Made by a program: the position numbers and the translations under genes. Of a stretch of DNA of 64,000 nt, positions 1 through 10,844 are shown one piece after another. The notes under the pieces were generated by a model. It was not told where the DNA came from and searched no databases. It saw nothing but the letters and a program-made list of their open reading frames with translations. Every line of letters begins with the position of its first letter. Within the stretch, counting starts at the first letter, position 1. The stretch comes from Acephala macrosclerotiorum (Eukaryota; Ascomycota; Leotiomycetes; Helotiales; Mollisiaceae): assembly GCA_014904845.1 (NCBI GenBank), contig MU119262.1, positions 124,001 through 188,000 on the forward strand, written 5' to 3'.

Positions 1-276
1 ATTGATGCACTAATTGATTACTTTTCTAATAATGAGATGATTAATAGTACTGAAACACGTACTGATGAGAATAATAGTATTGAAATAAGTACTTGTGAAA
101 ATAGAGTTGAAATAAGCCTAAAACCAATAATCAAATAAGACTCTAGTGCCTAGAGCTTTGATCAAGCTTAAGAGCAATATCCATTTCAAATATCAAGAGT
201 CAACGATCGAACGATCAAGAGGACCAAGAATTCTTATGATTCTTTTGCTAAAGCGAGAAGAACAGTAAATAGCGAA

Positions 277-1060
277 TTGGACAATAAAGAGATGCCCTTC
301 TTTCAAACGATGAAACAGCTAATAAAGGCTTTGAACGCTGTTCACTTGAACGAAGGGAAATCATTTTCTTTGAGTGTGTCCAGCGTTTTATTCGAGTTTC
401 TGACCATTGATAAGGCCTTAAAAAAGGACGCTCTTAATTGGATGAAAGCAATCGTTACTGAACTCGAAGCTCTTCAAAAGATAGGCACTTATAAGATTAT
501 CACGGGGAGGCTATCAAGTGGCAAAAAGATCATTTCAAGTAAATAAGTACTGAAAAAGAGATTTAATACTCGTGGCAGACTGACCTGGCGTAAAGTTAAA
601 ATTGTTATCAGAAAATTCGAGCAAATTTACAACATTGATTACTTTGAGACGTTTGCTTCTATTATAAGATACACAATTCTACGGATACTCTTGGCACTTG
701 CTGCAGAGCATGATCTAAAAATAGATCACATTGATATAGATTCAGCGTTTTTGAATTCTTCTCTTAAAGAGGAGATTTACATGGAAATTTCTGAGTTTTT
801 TTATGAACTTTACTTTGAATTCAAAGGTAGAAATACTTATTTTTTGCTCAAGAAATCACTTTACGGATTCAAGCAAGCTTTTCGAGTATAGTTCGATAAA
901 GTTAAGCAATACTTCGAAGAATTGAAGCTTATTGCATTTGAAGCTGATTTTAATCTTTTTATAGGAGAAGGAGTCTATATTCTTTTGTTTGTCGACGATA
1001 TGCTGATTATTGGAAACAAAGCAGATACGAACGCTATCAAGGCCAAGATTAGGGGGCGTT
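277..1060 (+). pseudogene. Copia reverse transcriptase fragment
   Basis: The piece at 277-546 carries the typical pre-RT text (NWMKAIVTELEALQKIGTYKII). The piece from 691 reads LAAEHDLKIDHIDIDSAFLN and then LLKKSLYGFKQAF, the standard copia RT block. An in-frame TAG at 889-891 stands where copia proteins usually have Trp after the LYGFKQA block. Beyond it the same frame continues to LLFVDDMLIIGNKAD around 980-1020, the YVDD-type active site. Further degraded RT text follows to about 1300 in shifted frames (REIARIILSQ-like). No functional enzyme can be made from this copy. Confidence 0.85.
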
Positions 1061-1677
1061 GAAAGAGCAAAGATCTCAGTTTTATTATTGTTTTCGTAGG
1101 ATTCTAAATCGAGAGAAATCGCGAGAATTATACTTTCACAATCCATTAAGAGATGTATACAAACAAGCTATTACTACGGTTCGGTCTCGAATACTCGAAT
1201 CAAACGAATTTACTATTCTCGTAAGGCACAGTTCTACGAGAAGGAGAAGAGGAAAACTGGTTAAGCGAAAACGATTTTTATCTTTACAAACAGATTATTA
1301 GTACTACGATCTATCTAGCTAATTGCACGAGACCAGATATTAGTTATCACGTTAGTCAGTTTGCTAGATTCATGTTCAACGCGTGCTTCGAATATTTACG
1401 TTTTGCGAAGCAATTTTTTCGATATTTTAGTGGAACGAGAACGATGGGAATCACTTACAAAAGAACGTCGATCAAAGGTTACAGTATATTCTTTGACTCT
1501 ACGTGAGGGACCGAAGACGATCGCAAATCGTTTTTAAAATAAGTAGTAATACTGAGGAATGGAGCAGTTTTATGGGCAGTATAAAGACAACGAAGTACAG
1601 TACAAAGCTCGATAGAAGCAGAGATTATGGCAGCGAATGAAGTCGCAAAGGAAGCAGTTTGATTAAAAAAACTATAG

Positions 1678-1998
1678 TTGGAAATCATTAAAGAATTTTT
1701 CAAAAAACTTTTTACTTTATATTGCGACAATCTCTCTGCGATCGATTTTAGTACGAATACGAAGTTCTCGAACAAATCTAAGCATATTGAAGTTCGATAT
1801 TTCTATATAAGAAACGATATGATTGCTAGAAACAGATTGAGAGTAGAATCAGTTCCAGGGAACGATCAAGTCGCAGATATCCTTACGAAACAACTACTCT
1901 ACGATCGATTTACGACTCACAAGACTACAATAGGTTTGAATGAGGACTGGTTTGATACAGAGAAGGCTGTGGCGCTGCTCACGGATTTCAAGGATTAG
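1678..1998 (+). pseudogene. Copia RNase H fragment
   Basis: An open stretch of about 106 codons holds LYCDNLSAIDFSTNTKF, NKSKHIEVRYFYIRN and VADILTKQLL. These are the copia RNase H landmarks (LYCDN.SAI, KHI..RY.FIR, ADILTK.L) in the correct order and spacing. The frame closes with a TAG at 1996-1998, near the normal end of Pol. The sequence between 1300 and 1678 is RNase H-like but interrupted. Confidence 0.85.
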
Positions 1999-2340
1999 GA
2001 CAATAGCAGTAAGAGGACGAGCTGGGACAAGACGAAGGCCCTTTTGGGCAGATCTGGAGCACTCTTTGGCTGTGAAATAGGAGCTGGAAATGCCCTATTT
2101 AGGACCGAACTCCCACAGGGAGAGTAGGCCCTTCCTAGCTCTCTATAAGCTCTTCTACGAAGCAGCTGAGACTAGCGCCACAGAGTTTGATGAGGCTCTT
2201 TACGACGATTCGACGCTGCAATTGATAAGAGATAAGGGACGATAGATCACAATGATGGTTAGTGCGATGGTCACGTGAAGACATTGATTATTTACATCAC
2301 TTTGGACATTGGAATGGATATATCTCTACAGTGCTCCTCA

Positions 2341-2360
2341 GCAAGGGGCGTGTTAGACTT
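2341..2360 (+). other. Possible polypurine tract and 3' LTR start
   Basis: A G-rich run (GCAAGGGGCG) is followed immediately by TGTTAGA. In copia elements a purine tract just downstream of RNase H abuts an LTR starting TGTT. The distance from the RNase H end (about 350 bases) is acceptable. No matching LTR end (..AACA) or second LTR is visible, so this is only a suggestion. Confidence 0.25.
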
Positions 2361-4477
2361 TCGAGTGGTTTTAGTGCTGAGTAAGCACTGCAATGGATAT
2401 AATGTCCCCGCACCTAGCTAGATCTTTAAAATCAGACCATCAAGTCCATCGAATATATCACTCAAATTGACACTGTGAGGGAAGACAGTGGATTTCTGCA
2501 TCGAAGAGCTTCAATGATGAAAGTGGTCATGGGACCTGTAATCAGTACACTTAGTCGATTTCAAGATTCAAGAAGATTTGGCGGGGACGAAAAGTTCTTC
2601 TGCTAGACCAATATTACCAAACGGGAAGTCCACGTGATTCCTAAAGCATTGGGTGGCTTGCTGCCTTTAGAAGACCCCGCCATTTGATCCTTCAGCCCAG
2701 ATCGCCAGGGTAGAGACCACGCAAGGAAGAAAGGAAGAATTTCGAGCGCAGGTCTACCTCGTTGCATTGGCCACTATTTACTTCAGCTAGCGTTTCCCAT
2801 AAGTCCACTGGTCGGGTTGAACATTTTTGACTGTTGAACAAGAATCTAAGCTCTGGGTGATAGTAGCAATGTGAGATGCCACGTGGATATAGCTTCGAAT
2901 ACAGGAAGACCGAGTCAGTTCTTGAGCAATGTTTGAAAATTAAAATATAACTAAGAAAAGCAATTCACACCAATCCTGATAGAAGAGAAAGCGTTTAAAT
3001 GTGGCTGGTTGAATAGATGGGCAGCGTTAATCTTCCACTCGAAATCTCAGTAATTATGAACGGAAAATTTGGAGATGATATGACTAAAGTTGCAGGTTTG
3101 ATGGCAAGATGAGTAAAAATGTGAAACAGGTGGTTGAGAGCACAGATACTTGTGAATTAGAAGGGGGTATGAGGACTTCTTGCTGCGGGGTATATCATAT
3201 TACAAGAGTATATAGCTTAAGGCTCATTATTTTACAGCTATTGCCAATATTGTTTTCGTCGGATAAGTGCTATTGTGAAAGGTAGGCAGAAAGTTGGACG
3301 AGGAAGTAGATATGCACGAATATCAAAAGCACGTAATCTTACATTTTGGTGGAGATGAAGACTTAAGAATAAATTCTGAACGAAAGTCGAATCATTTCAT
3401 ATGATGATGCAGATGAGGCATGACTGATTAGCCCACAACGGTGATTATAGTAAGCCTGTGTTGGACGTACGAACATACCACAGCCTCGCTGCATGGTGTG
3501 TTGGCTCGGCGAACTCTAGATCCAATGCCCTCCAAACACATGCTGGGACTGTACTCCTTCGCTTCTGTCCCTCTCAAAAAATTTAGGCTGCTGCTCCCAT
3601 TTTCTTACTGAAACTATTTCTTCTAAAATGAAAGAATAGCTGTAATCGCTCACCTCGAACCTAGAATCCGGTTCAAAAGGCCGAAAAGATCTCTGTGGCG
3701 TTGAAAATGGCTCGATAGCCAAGTAGCATGGGTCGAGAGAAATCACTAGATGCTGATGGGAGGAAGAGTATGCCACTGATTTGACATACAAACGAAATAG
3801 ACAAAGTCTTTACTAACACTGATTTGCATAGGAAAGAGGATCCATTCCAGTCATGAAGTGGTCAGGACGAGAAAATTGTTCAACGACGACAAATACACCG
3901 TTCCAAGTAGAGGTGAGAAAATTCGTCGTCTAACAATGGGAGTGCTAATTTCCAGGCAGTAAAGTCTTCAAAGGGCGAGGAGCCAAACGTTATTATCTCG
4001 AAATCCATGATACTTACTATGTCGAAATGTGTAACATCGAAAGAACACGAGGATGATCGCCCACGGAGGGAGAAGCGAAAGACCAAGGAGAGGGGAAAAT
4101 CAAGGGAAATTGTCTGGACTCCTAATGAAAATAGAAAAGTCGTTTCCGATGGGAATGGCCCGGATATTTCCCTGATGGAGAAGCCAACTGGGCTGGATAA
4201 CATATTGTAGTGATTGAAAATTCTTACAAGCCGATAGAAATTTCTGCACGAAGGAAACGCCCACCGTCCATCCTCGGTTACTTGACCAAAAGGGTATGTG
4301 TGGAGTTCCACGAGGAATAGAAGAGAGCCTCGGCAGAGGGCTCAAGCTTGCTTGTCGTTGACGAGGGTATTCGCGTTTATGCCTATGTCCTGACTCCTAT
4401 ACTTTTTCCTCCGTTTCTATCAATTGTGATTGGAGTATTTCGACCCAATTTCCATGATCTAGCCACCTTTCTCCGCA
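2361..4477. other. Gene-poor stretch
   Basis: No gene could be supported. The open frames here (for example minus-strand 3880-4311) show no recognisable motif and no credible splice context. The left part may contain degraded LTR. The right edge lies downstream of the RBR ligase gene and would hold its 3' UTR. Confidence 0.5.
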
Positions 4478-5771
4478 TCACCTTCTCGTGCATCCCCAAG
4501 TATGACCTGGGTAATTATGCAAACAAGTCCAGCAAAACTGTTTCCCACACAAACCTATCACACATTAGCTTTTATCCCTTCGCCCCTTTCTAGCTCCCCA
4601 TCATCAACATCTCAAAGAATCACTTACAAGTCATATGCTGACACCCTCCATTCTTGTTAATATACCTCTTACACCCCGGGCATCTCTTCGCCAGCCTCTT
4701 AATAATCCTCTCCGTCTTCCTGTCCTCCTCCGTCGGATGCTCCACCACCTGCGCAGCATACTGTTCACACGTCTGTCCCGCATGCCAAGGTACATTATGG
4801 AAAGCACAGGAGACGAAACCGCAGGAGGAGCAGGTGGCTTGCGTTTGGTAGGTGGCGTGGAGGTCGGGGTGTTCTTGGCCGAAGGTGCAGTTGGGGCCGA
4901 GACACCAGCGGAAGTTGGGGAGTTGGGTTTCGAGGGCGCGGCGAGTTGCTAGGTCGTCGTATCTGTGTGGGTGTTGGGGGTTGGACTTGCATTCAAGGTG
5001 TTAAGGTGGAACTTACCTGCTGAAGATCTCGGGTGTTGCAAATTCAGCGACATCTTTGTGCTCGAGGCGATAATTGTCTATTGGACACCGAATGTCGTTC
5101 CAGACGTTGCCCTCGAAACCGGATGTGATATTTTGTGCTATGCAGGTGCGACAGCAATCCCGTGGATCATGGCCACACCGATCTGTGGGGCATCTTGACG
5201 GAAATTGATCTTCTAGTTTCTCCTCCATGCATATTTGGCATTCGATGATCCTTACCAAGGACTCCAAAGAACCAACCGGCCGCGGAGCTGGAGCCGCGAC
5301 GTCGACCGAGATCGCTTGGCCTATCATGTGGGCCTCTGGAGGTGGAGTGATCTGGATCATCGCACGAAGAGGAGGGTGAGCTTTCGGCGGTGGTAGCAAC
5401 GGCACATTTGGCGATGTTGATACAAAATATCCCCTCGGGACTGTCTGAACCACCCTTCTCTCCACCGGCGCTCTCGTATCGACAATGGGCAAGCGCATGA
5501 GCTGCCGCTCGGCTCTTGCCATCCTCCATTCCCTGACCCAAGTCCGCGGTCTAGTACAAAGCATCCATATTGCCTCCAAAAAGTAGATGATGACCATAAT
5601 CGCAAATATAAAAGCAGCGATACATAAGGCTGCGAAGAGAATCGCGCAAAGTCCAATGGCGACGCATGTTATTGCCGCAAATGGTATGCCAACAACCGTG
5701 ATGCACATCCATTTGAGTATTATTCCCAGCGTGTGCCAGGCGTGGATAAAGCCATGCCACGCTGCTGTCAT
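4478..5771 (-). CDS. Membrane-anchored RBR (RING-IBR-RING) E3 ubiquitin ligase
   Basis: Three exons fit: 5017-5771, 4628-4962 and, less surely, 4478-4506, giving about 372 residues. Introns have GTAAGT donors and ACACAG or CCCAG acceptors. The first 70 residues hold two hydrophobic segments, so the protein probably sits in a membrane. RING1 starts near residue 180 (CQICMEE) and ends CPIDNYRLEH, where a final Cys would be expected. The IBR domain in exon 2 has the right Cys/His series (WCLGPNC, CSSCGF, C, H, PWHAGQTC). RING2 begins CPGCKRYINKNGGCQHMTC, including the catalytic-type Cys after the HMT motif. The last exon gives only HTWGCTRR before a stop, so RING2 is short or the last exon is wrong. 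RBR enzymes pass ubiquitin through a thioester on RING2. Family assignment is firm; the C-terminus is uncertain. Confidence 0.85.
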
Positions 5772-6844
5772 TGTGTTGTTGAGACTTTTGGAAGGCTTTG
5801 TAGTATGACGCGATTTTGATATAGGAGAGGCCTACCCAAAACCTTGCGAGTCCACCTTCGATAATGAACGCATAGAGCCTAGCGACGTCTATTTGAGGCA
5901 GATAAGACGAAAGACAGCAAAGAACGAAACGAAATCTTCCGGTTGTTGGAAGGTTTGGTGAAAGACAGTATTGGGATGAAAGAAGGATACGGAGAAGCTG
6001 ACGAAGGTGAGGTTGAGGAGGCTGAGGTTGAGGCTTCTAGCACGTGAGGGAATGGCGAAATGCCCAGTCGGGACTCGAAAAAGGAATTATCATGTTATCG
6101 CTGGGCGCAATTAAGCCACGTTTGGGCCAGTGGCTGCATGAGTAAGGCAACCGTATCCAATGGAGAAGGTTGACACACACCGAAGGCACCTTTCAAAAAC
6201 GAACCGACGCCAGGAGCGAGCCATTTGAGGAGCTAAGAGTATAGGACTTTGCAGATATCTCAGACTGAAGTCCTGCCTATGAATGAGGGGCAAGAGTAGT
6301 CAATATGCCCTCAGTTGTGCCCCTCAGCCTTGCCATCACGCTTCATAATTGGCTACCTTTCTTCCTCCGTAGGCAGAATCGCTAGGACTACTGTCCGGGT
6401 TCGATACTTCGCGAATCAGAGTGGTGATAAACGCCCGCTGGCTGGGGCTGTGCTGGTATATCTGGAAGGGCCCTTGCCCGACAGTCGATTGGCCACCCAG
6501 GAAGCAGCTGATGTATTGGAGGTATCTTCCGCTCGGTACAAGTAGAGAACTCTCAAGGCCTGCGAGTACTGTTAAAAGAACATCGGAGAAAAGCACAATA
6601 AACAGCCAATGTAGAAGCTTTCGAAGACAAGGAAACGGTGCGAAATAATAATGCATAGGGCTTGGTGTTGAACAACTGAATTGAAGAATGCGATAGTAAT
6701 TGCAGATTGGGCATTGTTGTGAAGAATGAATGTTTTGAATCGAGTTGAAATGAGAAGAAAGGAAGGGAGCTCGTGACAGCGCGTTTTCATCTCGCTTCAC
6801 TGGCGTCATCGTGGACTTTTTCTCCGACCTCCCATCACCAAACA
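5772..6844. other. Divergent intergenic region, RBR ligase / BCS1
   Basis: About 1.07 kb separates the RBR gene (-) from BCS1 (+) and should contain both promoters and 5' UTRs. Open frames here, including a 176-codon minus-strand frame at 6336-6866 that runs into BCS1, show no known motifs. No TATA box or operator could be singled out. Confidence 0.5.
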
Positions 6845-8218
6845 ATGTCCGACCCAACATCAACAACTTCCTTCCTCCCCCTCGATGCCCTCTTCAACAA
6901 CCCTCTCTTCGCCGGCGGCATCGGCCTTGCAGGTCTGGGAGCAGCTGCTGCTGTCGCACGACGAACCGCCATCCGCAGCGCATCCCTCATAAAACGCCGT
7001 CTTCTCGTCGATGTCGAAGTCAGCAAGCTCGATTCCTCGTACCAATGGATATTGGCATGGCTTACTCTGCCTCGCCCATCGGGAGGCTTCATCGCCGACA
7101 AGCTTGGTCGAGTCCACCAGATGGCTGTGAAGACAGCTCCTCGACCTGGTAAAGATGGTACTGCTTTCCTCCTTCAGCCGGGTTATGGTAGATACATTAT
7201 ACGGCACAAGAATGCGTACATATCCGTCAATCGAGAGAAGCAGAGCACTGCGAATCATCAGACGGGTGAGCCGCACGAAATTGTTACCTTTACAACATTA
7301 TATGCATATCGACACGTATTCGAGGATATTTTCAGAGAGGCACAATTATTGGCGCGCTCGGCGCAAGAGGGCAAGACAGTGATGTACACCTCCAAGATTG
7401 TTGAATGGGAGCCATTCGGCCCTCCGCGGAAGAAGAGACCCATCAAATCTGTGGTTCTAGATCAGGGAATAAAGGAGCGCATTATGGCTGATGTGGACGA
7501 CTTTCTAGCCCGACAACAATGGTACGTTGATCGCGGGATACCATACCGTCGAGGCTATCTGCTTTACGGGCCTCCTGGGAGCGGTAAAAGCTCCTTCATA
7601 CAGGCATTGGCCGGGCATTTCGATTTTGGGGTTGCGATAATCAATCTGAATGAGAGAGGTATGACGGATGACAGGTTGGCACATCTTTTGACGAAGCTAC
7701 CTGCGAGGACAATACTTCTGCTAGAAGATGCAGATGCAGCGTTTACGAATAGGCGACAGGTGGGCCCCGATGGATATTCTGGGGGGACCGTGACATTCTC
7801 GGGACTCCTGAATGCGTTGGATGGTGTAGCTGCTGGAGAGGAGCGGATTGCATTCCTCACGACGAACCATATCGACAGACTCGATGAAGCGCTCATACGG
7901 CCCGGCCGAGTAGATATGACAGTGAGGATAGGAGAAGCGACAAGATACCAGGCGGCAGAGATGTGGAATAGATTCTACGGAGATATTGACCACGATGGAA
8001 ATGGAAGGGAACGATTCTTGGCTAGGCTAGAGGAGCTTGGTCTTGTCACAGATGCTTCTGGCGCAGTGAAGCCAAAGCTGCACACCAGTACGGCGGCCAT
8101 ACAAGGGCTCTTCCTGTTTAACAAGGACAATATGGACGGTGCAATCGAGATGGCGGAGGGTTTGATACCGAGAATATATGAGGCGGAGCCACAAGTCGGG
8201 ATCAAGGCGCCTGCATGA
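6845..8218 (+). CDS. BCS1: Mitochondrial chaperone BCS1, AAA ATPase
   Basis: BCS1 sits in the mitochondrial inner membrane and moves the folded Rieske iron-sulfur protein across it for complex III assembly. The frame is open from 6773, but the ATG at 6845 is preferred: it gives 457 residues, close to yeast Bcs1 (456), and puts the single hydrophobic segment near residues 20-38 as in the family. A BCS1 N-terminal domain follows (LKRRLLVDVEVSKLDSSYQW). The AAA domain has Walker A GPPGSGKSS near residue 242, Walker B ILLLEDADA near 290, sensor region TTNHIDRLDEALIRPGR and the FSGLLNALDG motif typical of Bcs1. No intron is needed. The downstream CHZ-like gene is convergent. Confidence 0.96.
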   Translation: MSDPTSTTSFLPLDALFNNPLFAGGIGLAGLGAAAAVARRTAIRSASLIKRRLLVDVEVSKLDSSYQWILAWLTLPRPSGGFIADKLGRVHQMAVKTAPRPGKDGTAFLLQPGYGRYIIRHKNAYISVNREKQSTANHQTGEPHEIVTFTTLYAYRHVFEDIFREAQLLARSAQEGKTVMYTSKIVEWEPFGPPRKKRPIKSVVLDQGIKERIMADVDDFLARQQWYVDRGIPYRRGYLLYGPPGSGKSSFIQALAGHFDFGVAIINLNERGMTDDRLAHLLTKLPARTILLLEDADAAFTNRRQVGPDGYSGGTVTFSGLLNALDGVAAGEERIAFLTTNHIDRLDEALIRPGRVDMTVRIGEATRYQAAEMWNRFYGDIDHDGNGRERFLARLEELGLVTDASGAVKPKLHTSTAAIQGLFLFNKDNMDGAIEMAEGLIPRIYEAEPQVGIKAPA

Positions 8219-8678
8219 CCTCTAGAACCAAGTTCGAGCATGATTGTACGATATGCCATTTGGGATGGCAATGGATTACCAAGATGGACTGTAGATTTGG
8301 ACGAAGATACCACTGTACATTTGGATATGTATTTTCTGCACAACCCTGCGAGCGTTCTTTCACCATGGAAACCCTCCACGGCCTAATGAAGAAAAGGTTG
8401 CCATACCGAAGAAAAAGTGCGAGCCAGACATCGCAGACTTCCAGGGCAGGTAAATCGCAGCAGTTGGAAAGTTCCAACAATGCTGTCGAGCTCAAAATCA
8501 CGTATTACCAGCGTCATCAAGCCTCGACTTCATCGCAATATAGCCCATTCATGACTCAAGTACTCATACAGTTCATCCTCTGATCAACATCATCCACAGT
8601 CTTCTTCCCTCCCAAACCATCATCATACAGAATTTCACTTGTTCCTTCCCTTCATACTTGTACACATTACCTCATCAT
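8219..8678. other. Convergent intergenic spacer
   Basis: About 460 bases lie between the stops of BCS1 (+) and the CHZ-like gene (-). It should hold both 3' UTRs. I see no gene or repeat. Confidence 0.5.
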
Positions 8679-9070
8679 CTACTGAGCACCAGAACTAGTT
8701 CCATCCTCTGGTCCCGGCAATCCCTCCTCATCACCCGGCTCTGCATACCCCCCACTCGGTTTCGCGCCGCGGGTACGTCCGCCCACGATATTAGACTCAT
8801 CGATAGCCTCATTATCATCTCTCGCTATAACCCCATTAGCCTCATCACTCCCCCCATCAATCGTCACGGGAACATACCAAGCTGCTCATCCGAATCCGCA
8901 GTAGCGCCATCAATTGGATCCTCTACAGCATCATTATCAGACTGTACAGGAATAGGACCTTGTTTCTGTCCTGTGCGGGAGATGTAGTCGTTGTCTTGGG
9001 CGTCGCCGGCGGGAGCGTCGCCGCTGACTTGGTCGTTGATGGCTTCTTCGTATTGGTCGTCTGCTGACAT
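8679..9070 (-). CDS. Small acidic protein with CHZ-like (histone chaperone) motif
   Basis: Two exons, 8878-9070 and 8679-8824, join in phase across a 53-base intron (GTATGT..TTATAG) to give 112 residues. The N-terminal half is acidic and disordered. Exon 2 contains AIDESNIVGGRTRGAK, which resembles the CHZ motif (IDxSNI..GRRTRGK) that Chz1-type chaperones use to bind H2A.Z-H2B. It is shorter and less acidic around the motif than yeast Chz1, and one Arg of the usual RRTRG is missing. So histone binding is an inference from the motif. Residues after the motif (PGDEEGLPGPEDGTS) are again acidic and Gly/Pro-rich. Confidence 0.75.
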
Positions 9071-9835
9071 TTTGAGTTTTGTATTTGAGTTTGCTGGGAA
9101 GGGCGAATGAATTTCGTGATAAGGGAGAGGGAAAAGTGCTTGGAGGAGAAAGATGGAGGTTCTTATGAGTTGACATCACGACTCCCACACCTGTCACGCC
9201 ATCTTAGACTATCCTTGTCTTCCCCTGACTTAAATCATGGAACCGCACCTACTTGATCTTTGGGAAGCGGGAAGAGAAAGGTCGTATGCTGGAGTAGTGA
9301 AGTCAATGGCGGCCATTTCAGCCTCGTCGGACGTCAACACTATACACTAGTCTAGTGTCCCTCTTAGTCCAAGTACGATTTTGAGCCCCATCGAGACAGG
9401 GACGGGGATATCGATGATGATGATCGATAGCATGGAGTTCGTATTCGTGTTGAGAGATGTGCAACATAGGGGCGATATTGATCGGGGATGGTTGTGTTAG
9501 GTTGAGTCGTGAGGTATGGCACGGAATCACGCGGGAGCACGTTGACGTGTCGATGATAGACGCCAGGAGCGTATTTCTTTCTAAGGGAGGATCTACCGAG
9601 GTCTGTGTTGCTAAATGGTATCTAGCAACAATGCCATCCCGCCTTCTAGACCAAGCCCGGAAGCTTGCCATCACACTCTCAACAGTCGGATAGTGCCGCA
9701 GCCGCGGGCGATGCTGGAGAAAGTTCCAAACCGTTGGAATCGAAGCTCACACTGTGACGTATGAATGTGCTTTAAGCAACATCTGAATTCAGATCCTACG
9801 TAGCCGTGTGCGAACACTCAGAAATCAACGCCCGC
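9071..9835. other. Intergenic region
   Basis: This lies upstream of the CHZ-like gene and downstream of the reductase-like gene. Open frames at 9318-9674 (-) and 9457-9693 (+) have no motifs and are taken as chance. Nothing else was recognised. Confidence 0.45.
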
Positions 9836-10844
9836 TCAATGGAGTCTCGCCCGCGTCGGCATCAATCCAAACGTCTTCCAGAACTCTCTCGTATCATAAC
9901 ATCTTCCCAACTGCTCCATAGATCTCGGCAACGCCCGAACACTGTTCTCTCGCATCAATTCTCCGACCCATCTCACTTGCTTTCTAGCTCGTTCATTGTT
10001 TCCGTTTTCAGAGTCGAGCTCTCCTCCAAATCCGAGGATTAGCTCCCACCAGTCGTAGACAACGAGGTCGGTGAGCATCTAAGATGATGTTAGAAGGTTC
10101 TATGAAGGTTGTGATGATGGGGAGTATACCCATCTTTGACCTTTTCCATCGTTCCATTGTCTCTGGACTGCGATGATTGCTCTGGCTACGTCTTCGCCGT
10201 GGATCATGTGCAATGATCTGTGAGATTGTCAGCTTCGTACTCTCTAGCTAGAAAGGAAATAGTGTCTCCATGCGAGAATAGAGGGAAGCTATCAGCTCAC
10301 GTCTTCGACTTCAACTGCTCCTTCGTCGAAGCCACCCTATCAATCCAATGCTTAACATTCCTCTCCCCACCCACAACCCCGAAAGATCCAACGCACACCC
10401 ACCCCTCTCCATCAACCAATCCTCAGCTTCCGCTCTCTTATCCTCAACATCATACTTCGAATATCTTGTAACCCACATATCCTGTCCCTCAATACTCCAA
10501 ATCCCCGTGCTTCCTAAAAGAATAACGTGATAATCCCTCTTCTTATCATGCGTCTTCTCATAATTTTCTAAGAAATACTTCATTGCATCTTTGCCCTTGA
10601 TTGGGAAGGTAACGAGGAGGGTTTCGGCGGTGGGTAGGATGCGGTATTGTTCTAGATCTTCTGAAGAGGATAGGGATGAGGAGTCAGCTGCGGGGTTGTA
10701 GGTAAATTTGAATTTGTAGGAGCCATCTCGTCCAGTGGTTGTTGTTCCTGCGTAGGAGATTTTATCCTTTTGCAGTTTTGGAAGGAGGAAGGTAGAGGTC
10801 CATCCAAGACCGAAGATGAGCATATCAACCTCCTTCGACGTCAT
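9836..10844 (-). pseudogene. NAD(P)-binding (extended-SDR-like) protein with one frame break
   Basis: Exons 10301-10844, 10130-10217 and 9836-10078 join with good introns (GTGAGC..CACAG; GTATAC..CTTAG). The start at 10844 puts the Rossmann motif at the N-terminus: MLIFGLGWTSTFLLPKL is a GxGxxS/T-type dinucleotide loop. Later conserved-looking text includes LLGSTGIW, LDLSGLW, GGERNVKHWIDRVAS, SLHMIHGEDVARAIIAV and RCYDTREFWKTFGLMP. LDLSGLW and GGERN lie in different frames. The break is at about 10369-10373, in the run TGGGTGGGG, and one extra G would restore a continuous frame of about 290 residues. This is either a real recent frameshift or an assembly error. The substrate is unknown. Confidence 0.7.

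Larger units (their letters stand above)
1..2350 (+). mobile_element. Decayed Ty1/copia LTR retrotransposon, 3' part
   Basis: Translated pieces in order match the 3' half of a copia Pol polyprotein: the linker before reverse transcriptase, the RT core with an AFLN-like motif and the FVDDM catalytic box, and the RNase H domain ending in an ADILTK motif. They are broken by stops and frame changes, so the copy is dead. The gag, protease and integrase parts would lie left of the window. The right edge is set at a possible polypurine tract near 2341-2350, because no full LTR could be recognised. Order and orientation (+) are clear; the exact ends are not. Confidence 0.85.

Noticed and set aside
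3880..4311. 143-codon minus-strand frame
   Set aside because: Leu/Ser/Phe-rich text without domain, signal or supporting exons; overlapping frames on the other strand are equally open.
6385..6410. Possible tRNA (box B-like GGGTTCGATAC)
   Set aside because: No box A upstream and no acceptor stem.
6336..6866. 176-codon minus-strand frame upstream of BCS1
   Set aside because: It overlaps the BCS1 start, has no recognisable motif and no splice context; taken as chance.
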